Assembly (NCBI RefSeq): GCF_000759795.1
Contig: NZ_BBMZ01000007.1
Location: 124,001 to 188,000, forward strand
Reading direction: 5' to 3'
Source of the DNA: Pseudescherichia vulneris NBRC 102420
GTDB lineage: Bacteria; Pseudomonadota; Gammaproteobacteria; Enterobacterales; Enterobacteriaceae
DNA: 64,000 nt
The notes under the pieces are model-generated. The model ran no database searches. It had not been told where the DNA came from and saw only the letters and a program-made list of their open reading frames with translations. Positions 21,671 through 32,844 of the stretch are shown here, one piece after another; position 1 is the stretch's first letter; each line of letters opens with the position of its first letter. Both the position numbers and the translations under genes were made by a program.

Positions 21671-21712
21671 ATGGCAAACTGCCTGTATCCCCGCAATGAA
21701 CAAGGATACGTT

Positions 21713-23545
21713 GTGAACGGTGAACTGATTTGGGTGCTGTGTTTACTGGCGATCGCTGTCGTACTCTTTGCCACCGGCAAGGTTCGCATGGATGCCGTCG
21801 CGCTGCTGGTCATTATAGCTTTCAGCCTGAGCGGCACCCTGACCCTCAGCGAGGCCTTCTCTGGCTTTAGCGATCCCAACGTCATTCTTATTGCCGCCCT
21901 GTTTATTATCGGCGATGGCCTGGTGCGTACCGGGGTCGCTACCAGCATGGGGGCGTGGCTGGTGAACGTGGCGGGCAGCAGCGAAATCAAAATGCTGGTT
22001 CTGCTGATGCTTACCGTCGCCGGGCTGGGGGCTTTTATGAGCTCCACCGGGGTGGTTGCCATCTTTATTCCGGTAGTGCTCAGCGTCTCGATGCGGATGC
22101 AGATCTCTCCGTCGCGCCTGATGATGCCCCTCAGCTTTGCTGGCCTCATCAGCGGTATGATGACGCTGGTGGCTACGCCGCCTAACCTGGTGGTGAACAG
22201 CGAGCTGCTGCGCGAAGGGCTACCGGGCTTTGGCTTTTTTAGCGTGACCCCGCTGGGGATCGTTATTCTGCTGCTGGGCATCGTCTATATGCTGGTGATG
22301 CGTGTTGCCTTGAAGAGTGAGGGGCAGGCGGGACAGCATGACGGCTGGAAGCGGCGCACTTTTCGCGATCTGATCAAAGAGTACCGCCTGACCGGACGCG
22401 CCCGGCGGCTGGCTATCCGTCCCGGCTCGCCGATGGTGGGCCAGCGCCTCGACGATCTTAAACTGCGCGAGCGCTACGGGGCAAACGTCATTGGCGTAGA
22501 GCGCTGGCGGCGCTTTCGCCGGGTGATCGTTAACGTCAACGGCGTGTCGGAGTTTCGCGCCGGGGATGTATTGCTGATTGATATGTCCGCCGCCGACATC
22601 GATCTGCGCGATTTTTGCAGCGAACAGCTGCTGGAGCCGATGATCCTGCGCGGCGAATACTTCTCCGACCAGGCGCTGGACGTCGGCATGGCGGAGGTGT
22701 CGCTGATCCCTGACTCGGAGCTGATTGGCAAAACCGTACGCGAAATTGGCTTTCGTACCCGCTACGGCCTGAACATGGTTGGCATTAAGCGTGACGGGAG
22801 CGCGATTAGCGGGCCGGTGGTGGATGAACCTTTACAGCTGGGGGATATTTTTCTGGTGGTCGGCAACTGGAAGCTGATCGGCCAGATGGCACAGAAGGGG
22901 CGCGACTTTGTGGTGCTGAATATGCCCATCGAGGCCGGAGACGCCTCGCCCGCCCACAGCCAGGCGCCTCACGCCATCTTCTGCCTGCTGCTGATGGTTG
23001 CCCTGATGCTGACCGATGAGATCCCTAACCCCGTCGCGGCGATTATCGCCTGCCTGCTGATGGGTAAGTTTCGCTGCATTGATGCCGCCAGCGCCTATAA
23101 AGCGATCCACTGGCCGAGCATTATCCTGATTGTCGGCATGATGCCGTTCGCGCTGGCGCTGCAAAAAACCGGCGGCGTCGACCTGGTGGTGAAAGGGCTC
23201 ATGGAGTTTGGCGGCGGCTACGGGCCGTACATGATGCTGCTCTGCCTGTTTATCATGTGCGCCACCATTGGGCTGTTTATCTCGAATACCGCCACGGCGG
23301 TGCTGATGGCACCAATTGCATTGGCAACGGCCAAGTCGATGGGCGTTTCGCCGTATCCTTTTGCCATGATGGTCGCCATGGCCGCCTCGGCCGCCTTTAT
23401 GACCCCGGTCTCTTCTCCGGTTAACACCCTTGTGCTGGGACCCGGCAACTATACCTTCAGCGATTTCGTGAAGATCGGCGTGCCGTTCACGCTGATTGTG
23501 ATGGTGGTATGCGTGGTGCTGATCCCGATGCTGTTCCCGTTTTAA
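21713..23545 (+). CDS. yfbS: SLC13/DASS family transporter YfbS with RCK-C domains
   Basis: 610 residues from a GTG that follows CAAGGA and yields MNGELIWVL, equal in length to E. coli YfbS; an upstream ATG at the terminator edge is less likely. It is a polytopic inner-membrane protein with two blocks of membrane helices (CitM/ArsB-like permease) split by two TrkA-C (RCK-C) domains, visible as [19 protein letters not shown] and [18 protein letters not shown]. The transported ion is not established. The permease motif [15 protein letters not shown] and the repeat [12 protein letters not shown] support the assignment. Confidence 0.93.
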   Translation: MNGELIWVLCLLAIAVVLFATGKVRMDAVALLVIIAFSLSGTLTLSEAFSGFSDPNVILIAALFIIGDGLVRTGVATSMGAWLVNVAGSSEIKMLVLLMLTVAGLGAFMSSTGVVAIFIPVVLSVSMRMQISPSRLMMPLSFAGLISGMMTLVATPPNLVVNSELLREGLPGFGFFSVTPLGIVILLLGIVYMLVMRVALKSEGQAGQHDGWKRRTFRDLIKEYRLTGRARRLAIRPGSPMVGQRLDDLKLRERYGANVIGVERWRRFRRVIVNVNGVSEFRAGDVLLIDMSAADIDLRDFCSEQLLEPMILRGEYFSDQALDVGMAEVSLIPDSELIGKTVREIGFRTRYGLNMVGIKRDGSAISGPVVDEPLQLGDIFLVVGNWKLIGQMAQKGRDFVVLNMPIEAGDASPAHSQAPHAIFCLLLMVALMLTDEIPNPVAAIIACLLMGKFRCIDAASAYKAIHWPSIILIVGMMPFALALQKTGGVDLVVKGLMEFGGGYGPYMMLLCLFIMCATIGLFISNTATAVLMAPIALATAKSMGVSPYPFAMMVAMAASAAFMTPVSSPVNTLVLGPGNYTFSDFVKIGVPFTLIVMVVCVVLIPMLFPF

Positions 23546-23549
23546 TTTT

Positions 23550-23575
23550 CCCCGGTGGCGCTGCGCTTACCGGGG
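23550..23575. repeat. REP-like palindrome
   Basis: CCCCGGTGGCGCTGCGCTTACCGGGG is a single enteric REP-type palindrome between convergent yfbS and yfbR. Confidence 0.7.
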
Positions 23576-23586
23576 TGACAAAATGA

Positions 23587-24192
23587 TTACAACGGCGAAT
23601 CCTGGCTTATCTCATCTAATGAGAGATGAAAACTGGGCACAAACACGGCCATAAAGTAGTCCATCTCCGGGCTACGGCGGGCGGCCAGCGTCTTTTCCAG
23701 GCGTGATTTTGCCAGCGAAAACTCGTTGTTGCCGGCGGAGAGCTCTTCGAGGCACTTCAGGTAGGCGCAGAGGGCATCGGCCTGTTTCACCAGCGACGTC
23801 TCCTCTTCGCTATAGCGATGCTCGTCGATCAGCCCGGCAAAAATATCCCGCAGCTCTTCCGGCACCATATCCACCAGCTTCTGCTGGGCGATCTTCTCGA
23901 TAGCCTTATACTCCTGGGCAATCTGCGAGTTGAAGTACTTAACCGGGGTCGGCAGATCGCCGGTCAGCACTTCCGAGGCGTCGTGGTACATCGCCAGCAG
24001 GGCGATGCGTTCCGGGTTAACCTGACCGCCAAACTTGCGGTTTTTAATCGCCGCCAGGGCGTGGGCAACCATCGCAACCTGCAGGCTATGCTCGGAGACG
24101 TTTTCGGTACGCACGTTGCGCATTAGCGGCCAGCGGTTGATCAGTTTCAGGCGGGAGAGATGGGCGAAAAAGTGGCTTTGACTCGTACTCAT
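23587..24192 (-). CDS. yfbR: 5'-deoxynucleotidase YfbR
   Basis: 201 residues from the ATG behind CAGGATCC; this gives [20 protein letters not shown], two residues longer than E. coli YfbR. The HD-domain enzyme removes phosphate from deoxyribonucleoside 5'-monophosphates and balances dNTP pools. Metal ligands are His35, His70 and Asp71 in [14 protein letters not shown], and Asp139 in [11 protein letters not shown]. It is transcribed in the same direction as alaA, 81 bases downstream of it. Confidence 0.95.
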   Translation of the reverse strand: MSTSQSHFFAHLSRLKLINRWPLMRNVRTENVSEHSLQVAMVAHALAAIKNRKFGGQVNPERIALLAMYHDASEVLTGDLPTPVKYFNSQIAQEYKAIEKIAQQKLVDMVPEELRDIFAGLIDEHRYSEEETSLVKQADALCAYLKCLEELSAGNNEFSLAKSRLEKTLAARRSPEMDYFMAVFVPSFHLSLDEISQDSPL

Positions 24193-24273
24193 GATGGATC
24201 CTGTCAGTAACGGCGCTAAGGATCCATTGTGCGCAGAGAGCAGGGGAAGATGCAAATCTTCCCCTTGATACGC

Positions 24274-25488
24274 TTATTGATGGTAGCCGGAGAGGAAGCG
24301 GCTAAAGCGGTTGATCGACATCTCGAGATCGTCCAGACGCGGCAGCGTTACAATGCGGACGTGATCCGGCCACGGCCAGTTAAAGGCCGTACCCTGCACC
24401 AGCAGCACCTTCTCCTGCAGCAGGAAATCCAACACCATCTTCTGGTCGTCATGAATGTTAAAACGCTTGATGTCGATTTTCGGGAACATATAGAGCGCGC
24501 CCTTCGGCTTGGTGCAGGTCACGCCGGGGATCTCGTTGATCAGCTCCCAGGCGCGGTTACGCTGCTCGTAGAGGCGTCCGCCGGGCACGATAAATTCGCT
24601 AATGCTCTGATAGCCGCCAAGCGCGGTCTGGATAGCGTGCTGGGCCGGCACGTTGGCGCAAAGACGCATTGAAGCGAGCATCTCCAGCCCTTCGATATAG
24701 CCTTTGGCGTGCTTCTTGGGCCCGTTAAGCACCATCCAACCCTGACGGAAACCCGCCACGCGATAGGTTTTAGAGAGGCCGTTAAAGGTAATCGTCAGCA
24801 GGTCGGGGGCCAGCGCGGCAATGGAGTGGTGCTCCGCCTCGTCGTAGAGGATCTTATCGTAGATCTCATCGGCGAAGATAATCAGGTTATGCTGGCGGGC
24901 AATTTCAACGATCTCCAGCAGCAGCTCTTTTGAGTAGACCGCGCCGGTCGGGTTGTTCGGGTTAATGATGACAATCCCCCGGGTGCGCGGGGTAATTTTG
25001 GCACAGATATCATCAAGATCCGGGAACCAGTCAGACGACTCATCACAAAGATAGTGTACCGCTTTACCCCCGGAGAGCGACACCGCCGCCGTCCACAGCG
25101 GGTAGTCCGGAGCCGGAACCAGCATCTCATCGCCGCTGTTCAGCAGCGCCTGCATCGACTGCACGATCAGCTCAGAGACGCCGTTACCAATATAGATATC
25201 TTCTACGGTCACGTCGCGCATGCCGCGCGCCTGATAGTGCTGCATGATCGCTTTGCGGGCGCTGTAGAGCCCTTTGGAGTCGCTATAGCCCTGCGCCGTG
25301 GGCAGGTGACGGATGACGTCTACCAGGATCTCGTCGGGGGCATCGAAGCCAAAGGGGGCCGGGTTACCGATATTAAGCTTCAGTACTTTGTTACCTTCTT
25401 CTTCAAGACGTTTCGCCTCTTTCAGAACCGGGCCACGGATGTCATAACAGACATTGTCTAATTTGCTGGATTTTTCGATGGGGGACAT
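24274..25488 (-). CDS. alaA: Alanine transaminase AlaA
   Basis: 404 residues when started at MSPIEKSSKLDNVCYD, preceded by AAAAGGTC; an upstream Met adds 20 residues not seen in the family. AlaA (YfbQ) transfers the amino group of glutamate to pyruvate, making alanine, with PLP as cofactor. It is a fold-type I aminotransferase with NPNNPTGAVYSKE and the PLP lysine in NGLSKTYRVAGFRQGW (about residue 240), plus the late Arg in the WPDHVRIVTLP segment. A long AT-rich gap separates it from divergent lrhA. Confidence 0.96.
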   Translation of the reverse strand: MSPIEKSSKLDNVCYDIRGPVLKEAKRLEEEGNKVLKLNIGNPAPFGFDAPDEILVDVIRHLPTAQGYSDSKGLYSARKAIMQHYQARGMRDVTVEDIYIGNGVSELIVQSMQALLNSGDEMLVPAPDYPLWTAAVSLSGGKAVHYLCDESSDWFPDLDDICAKITPRTRGIVIINPNNPTGAVYSKELLLEIVEIARQHNLIIFADEIYDKILYDEAEHHSIAALAPDLLTITFNGLSKTYRVAGFRQGWMVLNGPKKHAKGYIEGLEMLASMRLCANVPAQHAIQTALGGYQSISEFIVPGGRLYEQRNRAWELINEIPGVTCTKPKGALYMFPKIDIKRFNIHDDQKMVLDFLLQEKVLLVQGTAFNWPWPDHVRIVTLPRLDDLEMSINRFSRFLSGYHQ

Positions 25489-26346
25489 GAATCGTTGACC
25501 TTTTAGCTGTTGGTGCGACTTCCTGCCGTGGAAGTCAGCACGGAACAATGTACTCCCCCGAATGGCAGTTTAGAAGGGTGCACAGAAGAAGATTTTGCCT
25601 CTGGCAGTGCAGGGTAACCGGTTTTTTACGCTGGGGTTACAGGTTTGAAAGTGATAATAATTTCACCAAAAATATTAATTTTGGATGAATGTATGGGTAG
25701 ATCGCAAAATCGCCGCTGTAATCTCTGTATTGTATGGCGGGCGCCATGCGTTTTTAGCAAATGTGCGGAATGGGGGGAGAGAGGGTAGGGCAAGGCATCC
25801 GGTAAAGCAGGGAGAGGTGTAAAGGTAATGTTAAGGACTATTTAGAAGAGTTTCTATTATCAATTAATAATTATTTAATACGATAGCTTGCGATTACTGA
25901 AAATTGTTAATATTAATAGCGCTCACCTCTCCTCTATAACATTATGGGGCTTAAGGACATTCGCAAAGGGTCTTATAACCGATGCGGGTATGAGGTAAGA
26001 TGACCAGCAGAGACTACGGCTAAAAGCGATAATCGCATCCGCATATTTCTCTGGTTGAATATACAATTAATTGATATTAAGAATTTTTTTCCGTCAATCA
26101 TCCTGAGATGGATGGGTAAATGATTTGCGATTGCATTCAGAGATGCAGTAATAGCATGCGACCTGGTAAAATAATTTACGTTTATACACTGTAATTATAT
26201 ATAGAGGATCGCGAGCGAACGCGAATTATTAACTACGATCGGTTTGGTACTGGCCACGCAGATCCCGTCTCAACGAGGATTGCTTAAATCTTTGAACACA
26301 GCAAAAGCCGGGGCGCTCGTCAGGAGTACCCTGTAAGTGAAAACAT
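25489..26346. promoter_or_regulatory. alaA / lrhA divergent region and lrhA leader
   Basis: 858 bases, markedly AT-rich, without a supported gene. It must hold the alaA promoter and the promoter and long untranslated leader of lrhA; a leader of several hundred bases is known for lrhA in E. coli. No hairpin with a T-tract is obvious. yfbP, found here in E. coli, is absent. A 93-codon minus-strand reading frame (26229-26510) overlaps lrhA and has no family features. The low GC fits binding by H-NS-type proteins. Confidence 0.6.
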
Positions 26347-27285
26347 ATGATTAATGCTAATCGTCCGATACTCAATCTCGATCTCGATCTACTGAGAACG
26401 TTCGTTGCCGTCGCCGATCTTAACACCTTTGCGGCTGCCGCTGTCGCGGTATGCCGAACGCAATCTGCGGTAAGCCAGCAGATGCAGCGCCTGGAGCAGC
26501 TGGTAGGCAAAGAGCTGTTTGTTCGCCATGGTCGTAATAAGCTATTAACTGAACACGGTATTCAGCTGCTGGGCTATGCGCGAAAAATCCTGCGCTTTAA
26601 CGATGAGGCCTGTAGCTCATTAATGTTCAACAATCTTCAGGGGGTATTAACGGTCGGTGCTTCCGACGACTCTGCGGATACTATTTTGCCGTTTCTGTTG
26701 AACCGCATCAGTTCGATCTATCCCAAGCTGGCGCTGGACGTGCGTGTAAAGCGTAACCTCTCCATGGTCGACATGCTGGCGGCCCAGGAGGTCGATCTGC
26801 TGGTGACCACGCATCGGCCTCACCAGTTTGAGCATCTGACGCTGCGTACCTCCCCGACTCACTGGTACTGTGCGGCAGAGTATGTCTTGCAGAAGGGGGA
26901 AACGCTGCCGCTGGTCTTCCTTGACGATCCTAATCCATTCCGCGACAGCGTGCTCAATACCCTGGATGCCGCCGGGATCCCCTGGCGCATGGCCTACGTG
27001 GCCTCAACGCTTTCAGCGGTGAAGTCGGCGGTGAAGGCCGGGCTGGGGATCACCGCCAGGCCGGTGGAGATGATGAGTGCGGATCTGCGCGTGCTGGGGC
27101 CAAGCGACGGGCTGCCTGCGCTGGCAGAAACCGAGTATCTTCTATGCCACAATCCGCAGAGCCCGAATGAACTGGCCCAGGTCGTTTTCCAGGCCATGGC
27201 GGAGTACCAGACCCCCTGGCACTACGGTGCCGCTACGCCGCAGGGCGGCGACAGTTCGCTGATTGTTGAAGGGGACTTTGAGTAA
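26347..27285 (+). CDS. lrhA: LysR-type transcriptional regulator LrhA
   Basis: 312 residues, equal to E. coli LrhA. The N-terminal winged helix covers residues 12-72 ([37 protein letters not shown]), followed by a LysR substrate-binding domain. In E. coli LrhA represses flhDC, fim genes and rpoS translation, and so switches off motility. The helix-turn-helix is nearly identical to E. coli while the effector domain is more divergent. Upstream of nuoA on the same strand, as in E. coli. The weak ribosome binding site (GTAAGTGAAA) suggests translational control in the leader. Confidence 0.96.
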   Translation: MINANRPILNLDLDLLRTFVAVADLNTFAAAAVAVCRTQSAVSQQMQRLEQLVGKELFVRHGRNKLLTEHGIQLLGYARKILRFNDEACSSLMFNNLQGVLTVGASDDSADTILPFLLNRISSIYPKLALDVRVKRNLSMVDMLAAQEVDLLVTTHRPHQFEHLTLRTSPTHWYCAAEYVLQKGETLPLVFLDDPNPFRDSVLNTLDAAGIPWRMAYVASTLSAVKSAVKAGLGITARPVEMMSADLRVLGPSDGLPALAETEYLLCHNPQSPNELAQVVFQAMAEYQTPWHYGAATPQGGDSSLIVEGDFE

Positions 27286-27949
27286 CGCGGGGAGTGGACG
27301 TAACGCAGGGAATTTACGTAACACAGTTGCCTGGCACAGGTAACATTCTGTCAGGAATCGGGCGAGCCGCTGGTAGCAGAAAATTTGCCAGCGGCGTGCT
27401 TCGTGCGCTTTTTCAGCACAAATTATCAAAAATCATTATTTATCGCTTTTGCCATCAAGCAGTTAAGCGCAACCGCCCTCAGTAAACCCTGCTTTGTATG
27501 CTACTATGCATAGCGAAAGTTCATGTTAAAAAACAAGTCTGATTGTTGCCGTTTTTTTGTGTGAATTAACAAAAGCGTGTCTCAGATCAAGAAAATACTC
27601 CCATAGAGGGGGAGGAATCCTGCCGAAATCCTGTCAAAATAAGAGGGTACTTTTTGTATCACCGCACAACGGACACGATTCAACACCGCTAAACACCCTA
27701 TAAAAAATGGGTGTTGGTGGAAAAAAAGGCATTTTATGTTAATGAATTGATACCGCTGTAAACTAATGTGAAGGAACTTTTGGTCAAAGTTGACAAAAGG
27801 TTATAGAAAGGAGTAAAAAACCCCATCATTTAGCTGTCTAAGCCGTTTCTAACAGTGAGTGTAAGGTTTTTTTTGTTCCTCCCTGAAACTGTGTGGCGTC
27901 CATCTGCCGAGAAGAGCAGAGGTAACGGTGCCACTTTTTGAGTTAAGCA
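27286..27949 (+). promoter_or_regulatory. nuo operon regulatory region
   Basis: 664 bases without a gene. After lrhA, GCCGCTGG/CCAGCGGC (27366-27395) forms a hairpin. Further on the DNA is AT-rich, and AACACCC/GGGTGTT (27692-27715) is an inverted repeat with a 10-base AT-rich spacer. In E. coli the equally long nuo upstream region is bound by ArcA, NarL, IHF and Fis; I could not place these sites reliably. Confidence 0.6.
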
Positions 27950-28393
27950 ATGCGTATGTCAACATCCACTGAAGTTATTGCTCATCACTGGGCATTCGCG
28001 ATCTTTCTTATTGTTGCCATTGGCTTATGCTGCCTGATGCTGGTCGGCGGCTGGTTACTGGGCGGGCGCGCCCGCGCGCGGCACAAGAACACGCCTTTTG
28101 AATCGGGTATCGATTCCGTTGGCACCGCTCGTCTGCGCCTCTCTGCCAAGTTTTATCTGGTCGCCATGTTCTTCGTCATCTTCGACGTCGAAGCGCTTTA
28201 CCTGTTTGCATGGTCAACCTCCATTCGCGAGAGCGGCTGGGTTGGCTTTGTTGAGGCTGCAATTTTTATTTTAGTGCTGCTGGCTGGTCTGGTTTATCTG
28301 GTGCGTATTGGCGCGCTGGACTGGACGCCCGCGCGTTCACGCCGCGAGCGCTTCAACCCTGAGTCAGGCAATATCACTAACCGTCAACGCTAA
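27950..28393 (+). CDS. nuoA: NADH-quinone oxidoreductase subunit A
   Basis: 147 residues, as in E. coli. NuoA is a small membrane-arm subunit of respiratory complex I, next to the quinone tunnel with NuoH and NuoJ. Three membrane helices are visible (about 14-36, 68-88 and 98-118). The conserved acidic loop [23 protein letters not shown] lies between the first two. The second in-frame Met two codons on is an alternative start. It opens the nuoA-N operon. Confidence 0.97.
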   Translation: MRMSTSTEVIAHHWAFAIFLIVAIGLCCLMLVGGWLLGGRARARHKNTPFESGIDSVGTARLRLSAKFYLVAMFFVIFDVEALYLFAWSTSIRESGWVGFVEAAIFILVLLAGLVYLVRIGALDWTPARSRRERFNPESGNITNRQR

Positions 28394-28408
28394 CAGCGAG
28401 GCAATAAG

Positions 28409-29083
28409 ATGGATTACACGCTCACCCGCATCGATCCCAACGGTGAGAACGACCGTTACCCCCTGCAAAAACAGGAGATCGTAACCGACCCCCTCGAGCA
28501 AGAAGTTAACCGCAGCGTGTTCATGGGCAAGCTGGAAGACGTCATGCACGGCATGGTTAACTGGGGCCGTAAAAACTCTATTTGGCCGTACAACTTCGGT
28601 CTCTCCTGCTGCTACGTTGAGATGGTGACCTCCTTTACCGCGGTCCATGACGTGGCACGCTTTGGTGCGGAAGTGCTGCGCGCCTCGCCACGCCAGGCTG
28701 ACCTGATGGTGATCGCCGGTACGCCGTTTACCAAAATGGCCCCGGTGATCCAGCGTCTGTACGATCAGATGCTGGAGCCGAAGTGGGTTATCTCCATGGG
28801 TGCCTGTGCCAACTCAGGCGGCATGTACGACATCTACTCCGTGGTGCAGGGCGTTGATAAATTCCTCCCGGTTGATGTTTACATCCCGGGCTGTCCGCCG
28901 CGTCCAGAAGCCTATATGCAGGCGCTGATGCTGCTTCAGGAGTCGATTGGCAAAGAGCGTCGTCCGCTCTCATGGGTTGTGGGCGACCAGGGCGTCTATC
29001 GCGCCAACATGCAGTCAGAGCGCGAGCGCAAACGCGGCGAACGCATTGCTGTCACTAACCTACGTACGCCGGACGAGATTTAA
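28409..29083 (+). CDS. nuoB: NADH-quinone oxidoreductase subunit B
   Basis: 224 residues, four more than E. coli NuoB. NuoB carries iron-sulfur cluster N2, which passes electrons to quinone, at the junction of the peripheral and membrane arms. Cluster cysteines are in [11 protein letters not shown] (tandem Cys), [10 protein letters not shown] and [17 protein letters not shown] upstream is the ribosome binding site. nuoC follows after 87 bases. Confidence 0.97.
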   Translation: MDYTLTRIDPNGENDRYPLQKQEIVTDPLEQEVNRSVFMGKLEDVMHGMVNWGRKNSIWPYNFGLSCCYVEMVTSFTAVHDVARFGAEVLRASPRQADLMVIAGTPFTKMAPVIQRLYDQMLEPKWVISMGACANSGGMYDIYSVVQGVDKFLPVDVYIPGCPPRPEAYMQALMLLQESIGKERRPLSWVVGDQGVYRANMQSERERKRGERIAVTNLRTPDEI

Positions 29084-29170
29084 TTTGCGCCTGCGGGCCG
29101 TGGACAACTCCTTCGCATAATAAACTTATAGCGCGAAGCCACGCCCGGCAGTCACCACGGACCCTTTGCA

Positions 29171-30973
29171 ATGGTGAACATTATGACCGACTTAACCGCG
29201 CAAGACGCGTTCTGGCAAACCCGGGATCACCTGGATGACCCAGTTATTGGCGAACTGCGCAACCGTTTTGGGCCGGATGCCTTTACCGTTCAGGCGACCC
29301 GCACCGGCGTCCCTGTTGTTTGGGTAAAGCGTGAACAGTTACTGGAAGTGGGCGATTTCTTAAAGAAACTGCCGAAGCCTTACGTCATGCTGTACGATCT
29401 GCACGGCATGGACGAACGTCTCCGCACGCACCGCGACGGGCTTCCCGCCGCGGATTTTTCCGTTTTCTACCACCTGCTCTCCATCGAGCGTAACCGCGAC
29501 ATCATGCTCAAGGTGGCGCTGTCAGAAAACGATCTCAACGTGCCAACCTTTACCAAACTCTTCCCTAACGCCAACTGGTACGAGCGTGAAACCTGGGAGA
29601 TGTTTGGCATCAATATCGAAGGCCACCCGCACCTGACGCGCATCATGATGCCGCCGACCTGGACCGGCCACCCGCTGCGTAAAGACTACCCGGCGCGCGC
29701 TACCGAGTTCGATCCGTTCGAGCTGACCAAAGCCAAGCAGGATCTGGAGATGGAGGCGCTGACCTTCAAGCCGGAAGACTGGGGCATGCAGCGCGGCACC
29801 GCCAACGAAGACTTTATGTTCCTCAACCTCGGGCCTAACCACCCGTCGGCGCACGGTGCGTTCCGTATTATCCTGCAGCTTGATGGCGAAGAGATCGTCG
29901 ACTGCGTGCCGGATATCGGTTACCACCACCGTGGTGCAGAGAAGATGGGCGAGCGTCAATCCTGGCACAGCTACATTCCGTACACCGACCGTATCGAGTA
30001 CCTCGGCGGCTGCGTGAACGAGATGCCGTACGTGCTGGCGGTTGAGAAGCTGGCAGGCATCAAGGTGCCTGAGCGCGTGGATGTGATCCGCGTGATGCTC
30101 TCCGAGCTGTTCCGTATCAATAGCCACCTGCTCTACATCTCGACCTTTATCCAGGACGTCGGGGCGATGACGCCGGTGTTCTTCGCCTTCACCGATCGGC
30201 AGAAAATCTACGATCTGGTTGAGGCCATCACCGGCTTCCGTATGCACCCGGCCTGGTTCCGCATTGGCGGCGTGGCGCACGATCTGCCGCGCGGCTGGGA
30301 CCGCCTGCTGCGTGAGTTCCTGGAGTGGATGCCGAAGCGTCTGGACTCCTACGAGAAAGCCGCGCTGCGCAACACTATTCTGATTGGCCGTTCGAAGGGC
30401 GTTGCCGCCTACGGCGCGAAAGAGGCGCTGGAGTGGGGCACCACCGGAGCTGGCCTGCGCGCCACCGGTATCGACTTCGACGTGCGTAAGGCGCGTCCTT
30501 ACTCTGGCTACGAAAACTTTGACTTTGAAGTTCCGGTCGGCGGCGGCATCAGCGATGCCTACACCCGCGTGATGCTGAAAGTTGAAGAGCTGCGCCAGAG
30601 CCTGCGCATTCTTGAGCAGTGCCTCAACAACATGCCGGAAGGCCCGTTCAAGGCGGATCACCCGCTGACAACACCGCCGCCGAAAGAGCGCACGCTTCAG
30701 CATATCGAAACCCTGATTACCCACTTCCTGCAGGTTTCCTGGGGCCCGGTCATGCCGGCCAACGAATCCTTCCAGATGATTGAGGCAACCAAGGGTATCA
30801 ACAGCTACTACCTGACCAGCGATGGCAGCACCATGAGCTACCGCACCCGCGTGCGTACGCCGAGCTTCCCGCACCTGCAGCAGATCCCTTCGGCGATCCG
30901 TGGCAGCCTGGTGTCCGACCTGATTGTCTATCTGGGTAGTATCGATTTTGTTATGTCAGACGTGGACCGCTAA
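29171..30973 (+). CDS. nuoC: NADH-quinone oxidoreductase subunit C/D fusion
   Basis: 600 residues. As in other gammaproteobacteria, the 30-kDa (NuoC) and 49-kDa (NuoD) subunits are fused. The C part covers about residues 1-190 ([20 protein letters not shown]) and the D part follows from [13 protein letters not shown]. The D part lines the quinone site; HPSAHG and the conserved [17 protein letters not shown] region are present. An internal Met at 29183 is an alternative start, but [12 protein letters not shown] matches the E. coli form. Confidence 0.97.
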   Translation: MVNIMTDLTAQDAFWQTRDHLDDPVIGELRNRFGPDAFTVQATRTGVPVVWVKREQLLEVGDFLKKLPKPYVMLYDLHGMDERLRTHRDGLPAADFSVFYHLLSIERNRDIMLKVALSENDLNVPTFTKLFPNANWYERETWEMFGINIEGHPHLTRIMMPPTWTGHPLRKDYPARATEFDPFELTKAKQDLEMEALTFKPEDWGMQRGTANEDFMFLNLGPNHPSAHGAFRIILQLDGEEIVDCVPDIGYHHRGAEKMGERQSWHSYIPYTDRIEYLGGCVNEMPYVLAVEKLAGIKVPERVDVIRVMLSELFRINSHLLYISTFIQDVGAMTPVFFAFTDRQKIYDLVEAITGFRMHPAWFRIGGVAHDLPRGWDRLLREFLEWMPKRLDSYEKAALRNTILIGRSKGVAAYGAKEALEWGTTGAGLRATGIDFDVRKARPYSGYENFDFEVPVGGGISDAYTRVMLKVEELRQSLRILEQCLNNMPEGPFKADHPLTTPPPKERTLQHIETLITHFLQVSWGPVMPANESFQMIEATKGINSYYLTSDGSTMSYRTRVRTPSFPHLQQIPSAIRGSLVSDLIVYLGSIDFVMSDVDR

Positions 30974-30975
30974 TT

Positions 30976-31476
30976 ATGCACGAAAATCAACAACCACAGA
31001 CCGAGGCTTTTGAGCTGAGTGCGGCAGAGCGTGATGCTATCGAGCACGAGAAGCACCACTACGAAGACCCGCGTGCGGCGTCCATCGAAGCGCTGAAAAT
31101 TGTTCAGAAGCAGCGTGGCTGGGTGCCGGACGGGGCGATCTATGCCATCGCCGAGGTGCTGGATATTCCGGCCAGCGACGTAGAGGGTGTCGCCACCTTC
31201 TACAGCCAGATCTTCCGCCAGCCGGTGGGCCGTCACGTTATCCGCTACTGCGATAGCGTGGTGTGCCACATCACCGGTTATCAGGGCATCCAGGCCGCGA
31301 TCGAGAAAAAACTCGATATCAAGCCGGGACAGACCACCTTTGATGGCCGTTTCACCCTGCTGCCGACCTGCTGCCTGGGGAACTGCGACAAAGGGCCAAC
31401 GATGATGATCGACGACGATACGCACAGCTATCTGACGCCGGAAGCCATCCCCGACCTGCTGGAGCAGTATAAATAA
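30976..31476 (+). CDS. nuoE: NADH-quinone oxidoreductase subunit E
   Basis: 166 residues, the E. coli length. NuoE holds the [2Fe-2S] cluster N1a beside the FMN site of NuoF. The ligands are Cys92 and Cys97 (CDSVVC) and Cys133 and Cys137 (CCLGNC), in a thioredoxin-like domain. The gene starts three bases after nuoC and its stop overlaps the nuoF start by one base, which indicates translational coupling. Confidence 0.97.
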   Translation: MHENQQPQTEAFELSAAERDAIEHEKHHYEDPRAASIEALKIVQKQRGWVPDGAIYAIAEVLDIPASDVEGVATFYSQIFRQPVGRHVIRYCDSVVCHITGYQGIQAAIEKKLDIKPGQTTFDGRFTLLPTCCLGNCDKGPTMMIDDDTHSYLTPEAIPDLLEQYK

Positions 31477-32813
31477 TGAAAAACATTATCCTGACTCCTG
31501 AAACTCATCCCCTCACCTGGCGTCTGCGTGATGATAAGCAGCCGGTCTGGCTGGATGAGTACCAGAGCAAAAACGGCTACGCCGGGGCACGTAAGGCGCT
31601 CACCGGCATGGCGCCGGATGAGATCGTTAACGCGGTTAAAGACGCAGGCCTGAAAGGGCGCGGCGGTGCGGGCTTCTCCACCGGTTTGAAGTGGAGCCTG
31701 ATGCCGAAAGACGAATCCATGAACATCCGTTACCTGCTGTGTAACGCCGATGAGATGGAGCCGGGCACCTATAAAGACCGCCTGCTGATGGAGCAGCTGC
31801 CGCACCTGCTGGTAGAGGGGATGCTGATCTCCGCCTTCGCGCTGAAAGCGTACCGGGGCTACATCTTCCTGCGCGGCGAATACATTGAGGCCGCCGAGCG
31901 CCTGCGCCGCGCCATCGCCGAAGCAACCGAAGCGGGACTGCTGGGTAAAAACATCCTTGGCACCGGCTTTGACTTCGAGCTGTTTGTCCACACCGGGGCA
32001 GGGCGCTACATCTGCGGTGAAGAGACGGCGCTGATCAACTCCCTGGAAGGCCGCCGCGCGAATCCGCGCTCTAAACCACCGTTCCCGGCAAGCTCCGGGG
32101 TCTGGGGCAAGCCGACCTGCGTAAACAACGTTGAAACCCTGTGTAACGTCCCGGCGATCCTCGCCAACGGCGTCGAGTGGTATCAGGGTATCTCGAAAAG
32201 CGAAGACAACGGCACCAAGCTGATGGGCTTCTCTGGCCGCGTGAAAAATCCCGGCGTCTGGGAGCTGCCGTTTGGCACCACCGCTCGTGAGATCCTGGAA
32301 GACTACGCGGGCGGCATGCGCGATGGCCTGAAGTTTAAGGCCTGGCAGCCGGGCGGCGCGGGAACCGACTTCCTCACCGACGCGCACCTTGACCTGCCGA
32401 TGGAGTTTGCCAGCATTGGCAAAGCCGGCAGCCGTCTGGGTACCGCGCTGGCGATGGCGGTGGACCACGAGATCAACATGGTGTCGCTGGTGCGTAACCT
32501 GGAAGAGTTTTTTGCCCGCGAATCCTGCGGCTGGTGTACGCCTTGTCGCGACGGCCTGCCGTGGAGCGTGAAGATCCTGCGTGCCCTTGAGCGCGGCGAA
32601 GGTCAGCCTGGGGATATCGAGACGCTTGAGCAGCTGTGTCGATTCCTGGGTCCAGGTAAAACCTTCTGTGCCCATGCGCCAGGCGCGGTAGAGCCTCTGC
32701 AGAGTGCAATAAAATATTTCCGCGAAGAATTCGAAGCAGGCATCAAGCAGCAGTTTAGCAATACCCACCTGATTAACGGTATTCAGCCTAACCTGCTCAA
32801 GACGCGCTGGTGA
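31476..32813 (+). CDS. nuoF: NADH-quinone oxidoreductase subunit F
   Basis: 445 residues, as in E. coli. NuoF takes the hydride from NADH onto FMN and passes electrons to cluster N3. Visible are the glycine-rich nucleotide motif [13 protein letters not shown] (about residues 62-74), the FMN-region [13 protein letters not shown] and the [4Fe-4S] ligands [12 protein letters not shown] with a further Cys in [13 protein letters not shown]. It overlaps nuoE by one base. Confidence 0.98.
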   Translation: MKNIILTPETHPLTWRLRDDKQPVWLDEYQSKNGYAGARKALTGMAPDEIVNAVKDAGLKGRGGAGFSTGLKWSLMPKDESMNIRYLLCNADEMEPGTYKDRLLMEQLPHLLVEGMLISAFALKAYRGYIFLRGEYIEAAERLRRAIAEATEAGLLGKNILGTGFDFELFVHTGAGRYICGEETALINSLEGRRANPRSKPPFPASSGVWGKPTCVNNVETLCNVPAILANGVEWYQGISKSEDNGTKLMGFSGRVKNPGVWELPFGTTAREILEDYAGGMRDGLKFKAWQPGGAGTDFLTDAHLDLPMEFASIGKAGSRLGTALAMAVDHEINMVSLVRNLEEFFARESCGWCTPCRDGLPWSVKILRALERGEGQPGDIETLEQLCRFLGPGKTFCAHAPGAVEPLQSAIKYFREEFEAGIKQQFSNTHLINGIQPNLLKTRW

Positions 32814-32844
32814 GTTTACGATTTTCTAATTTGGAAGCATGCTA

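Noticed and set aside
26229-26510. Minus-strand frame across the lrhA start
   Set aside because: Overlaps the lrhA helix-turn-helix coding region and has no ribosome binding site or family features.
29522-30874. 450-codon minus-strand reading frame
   Set aside because: Antisense shadow of nuoC; no family features.
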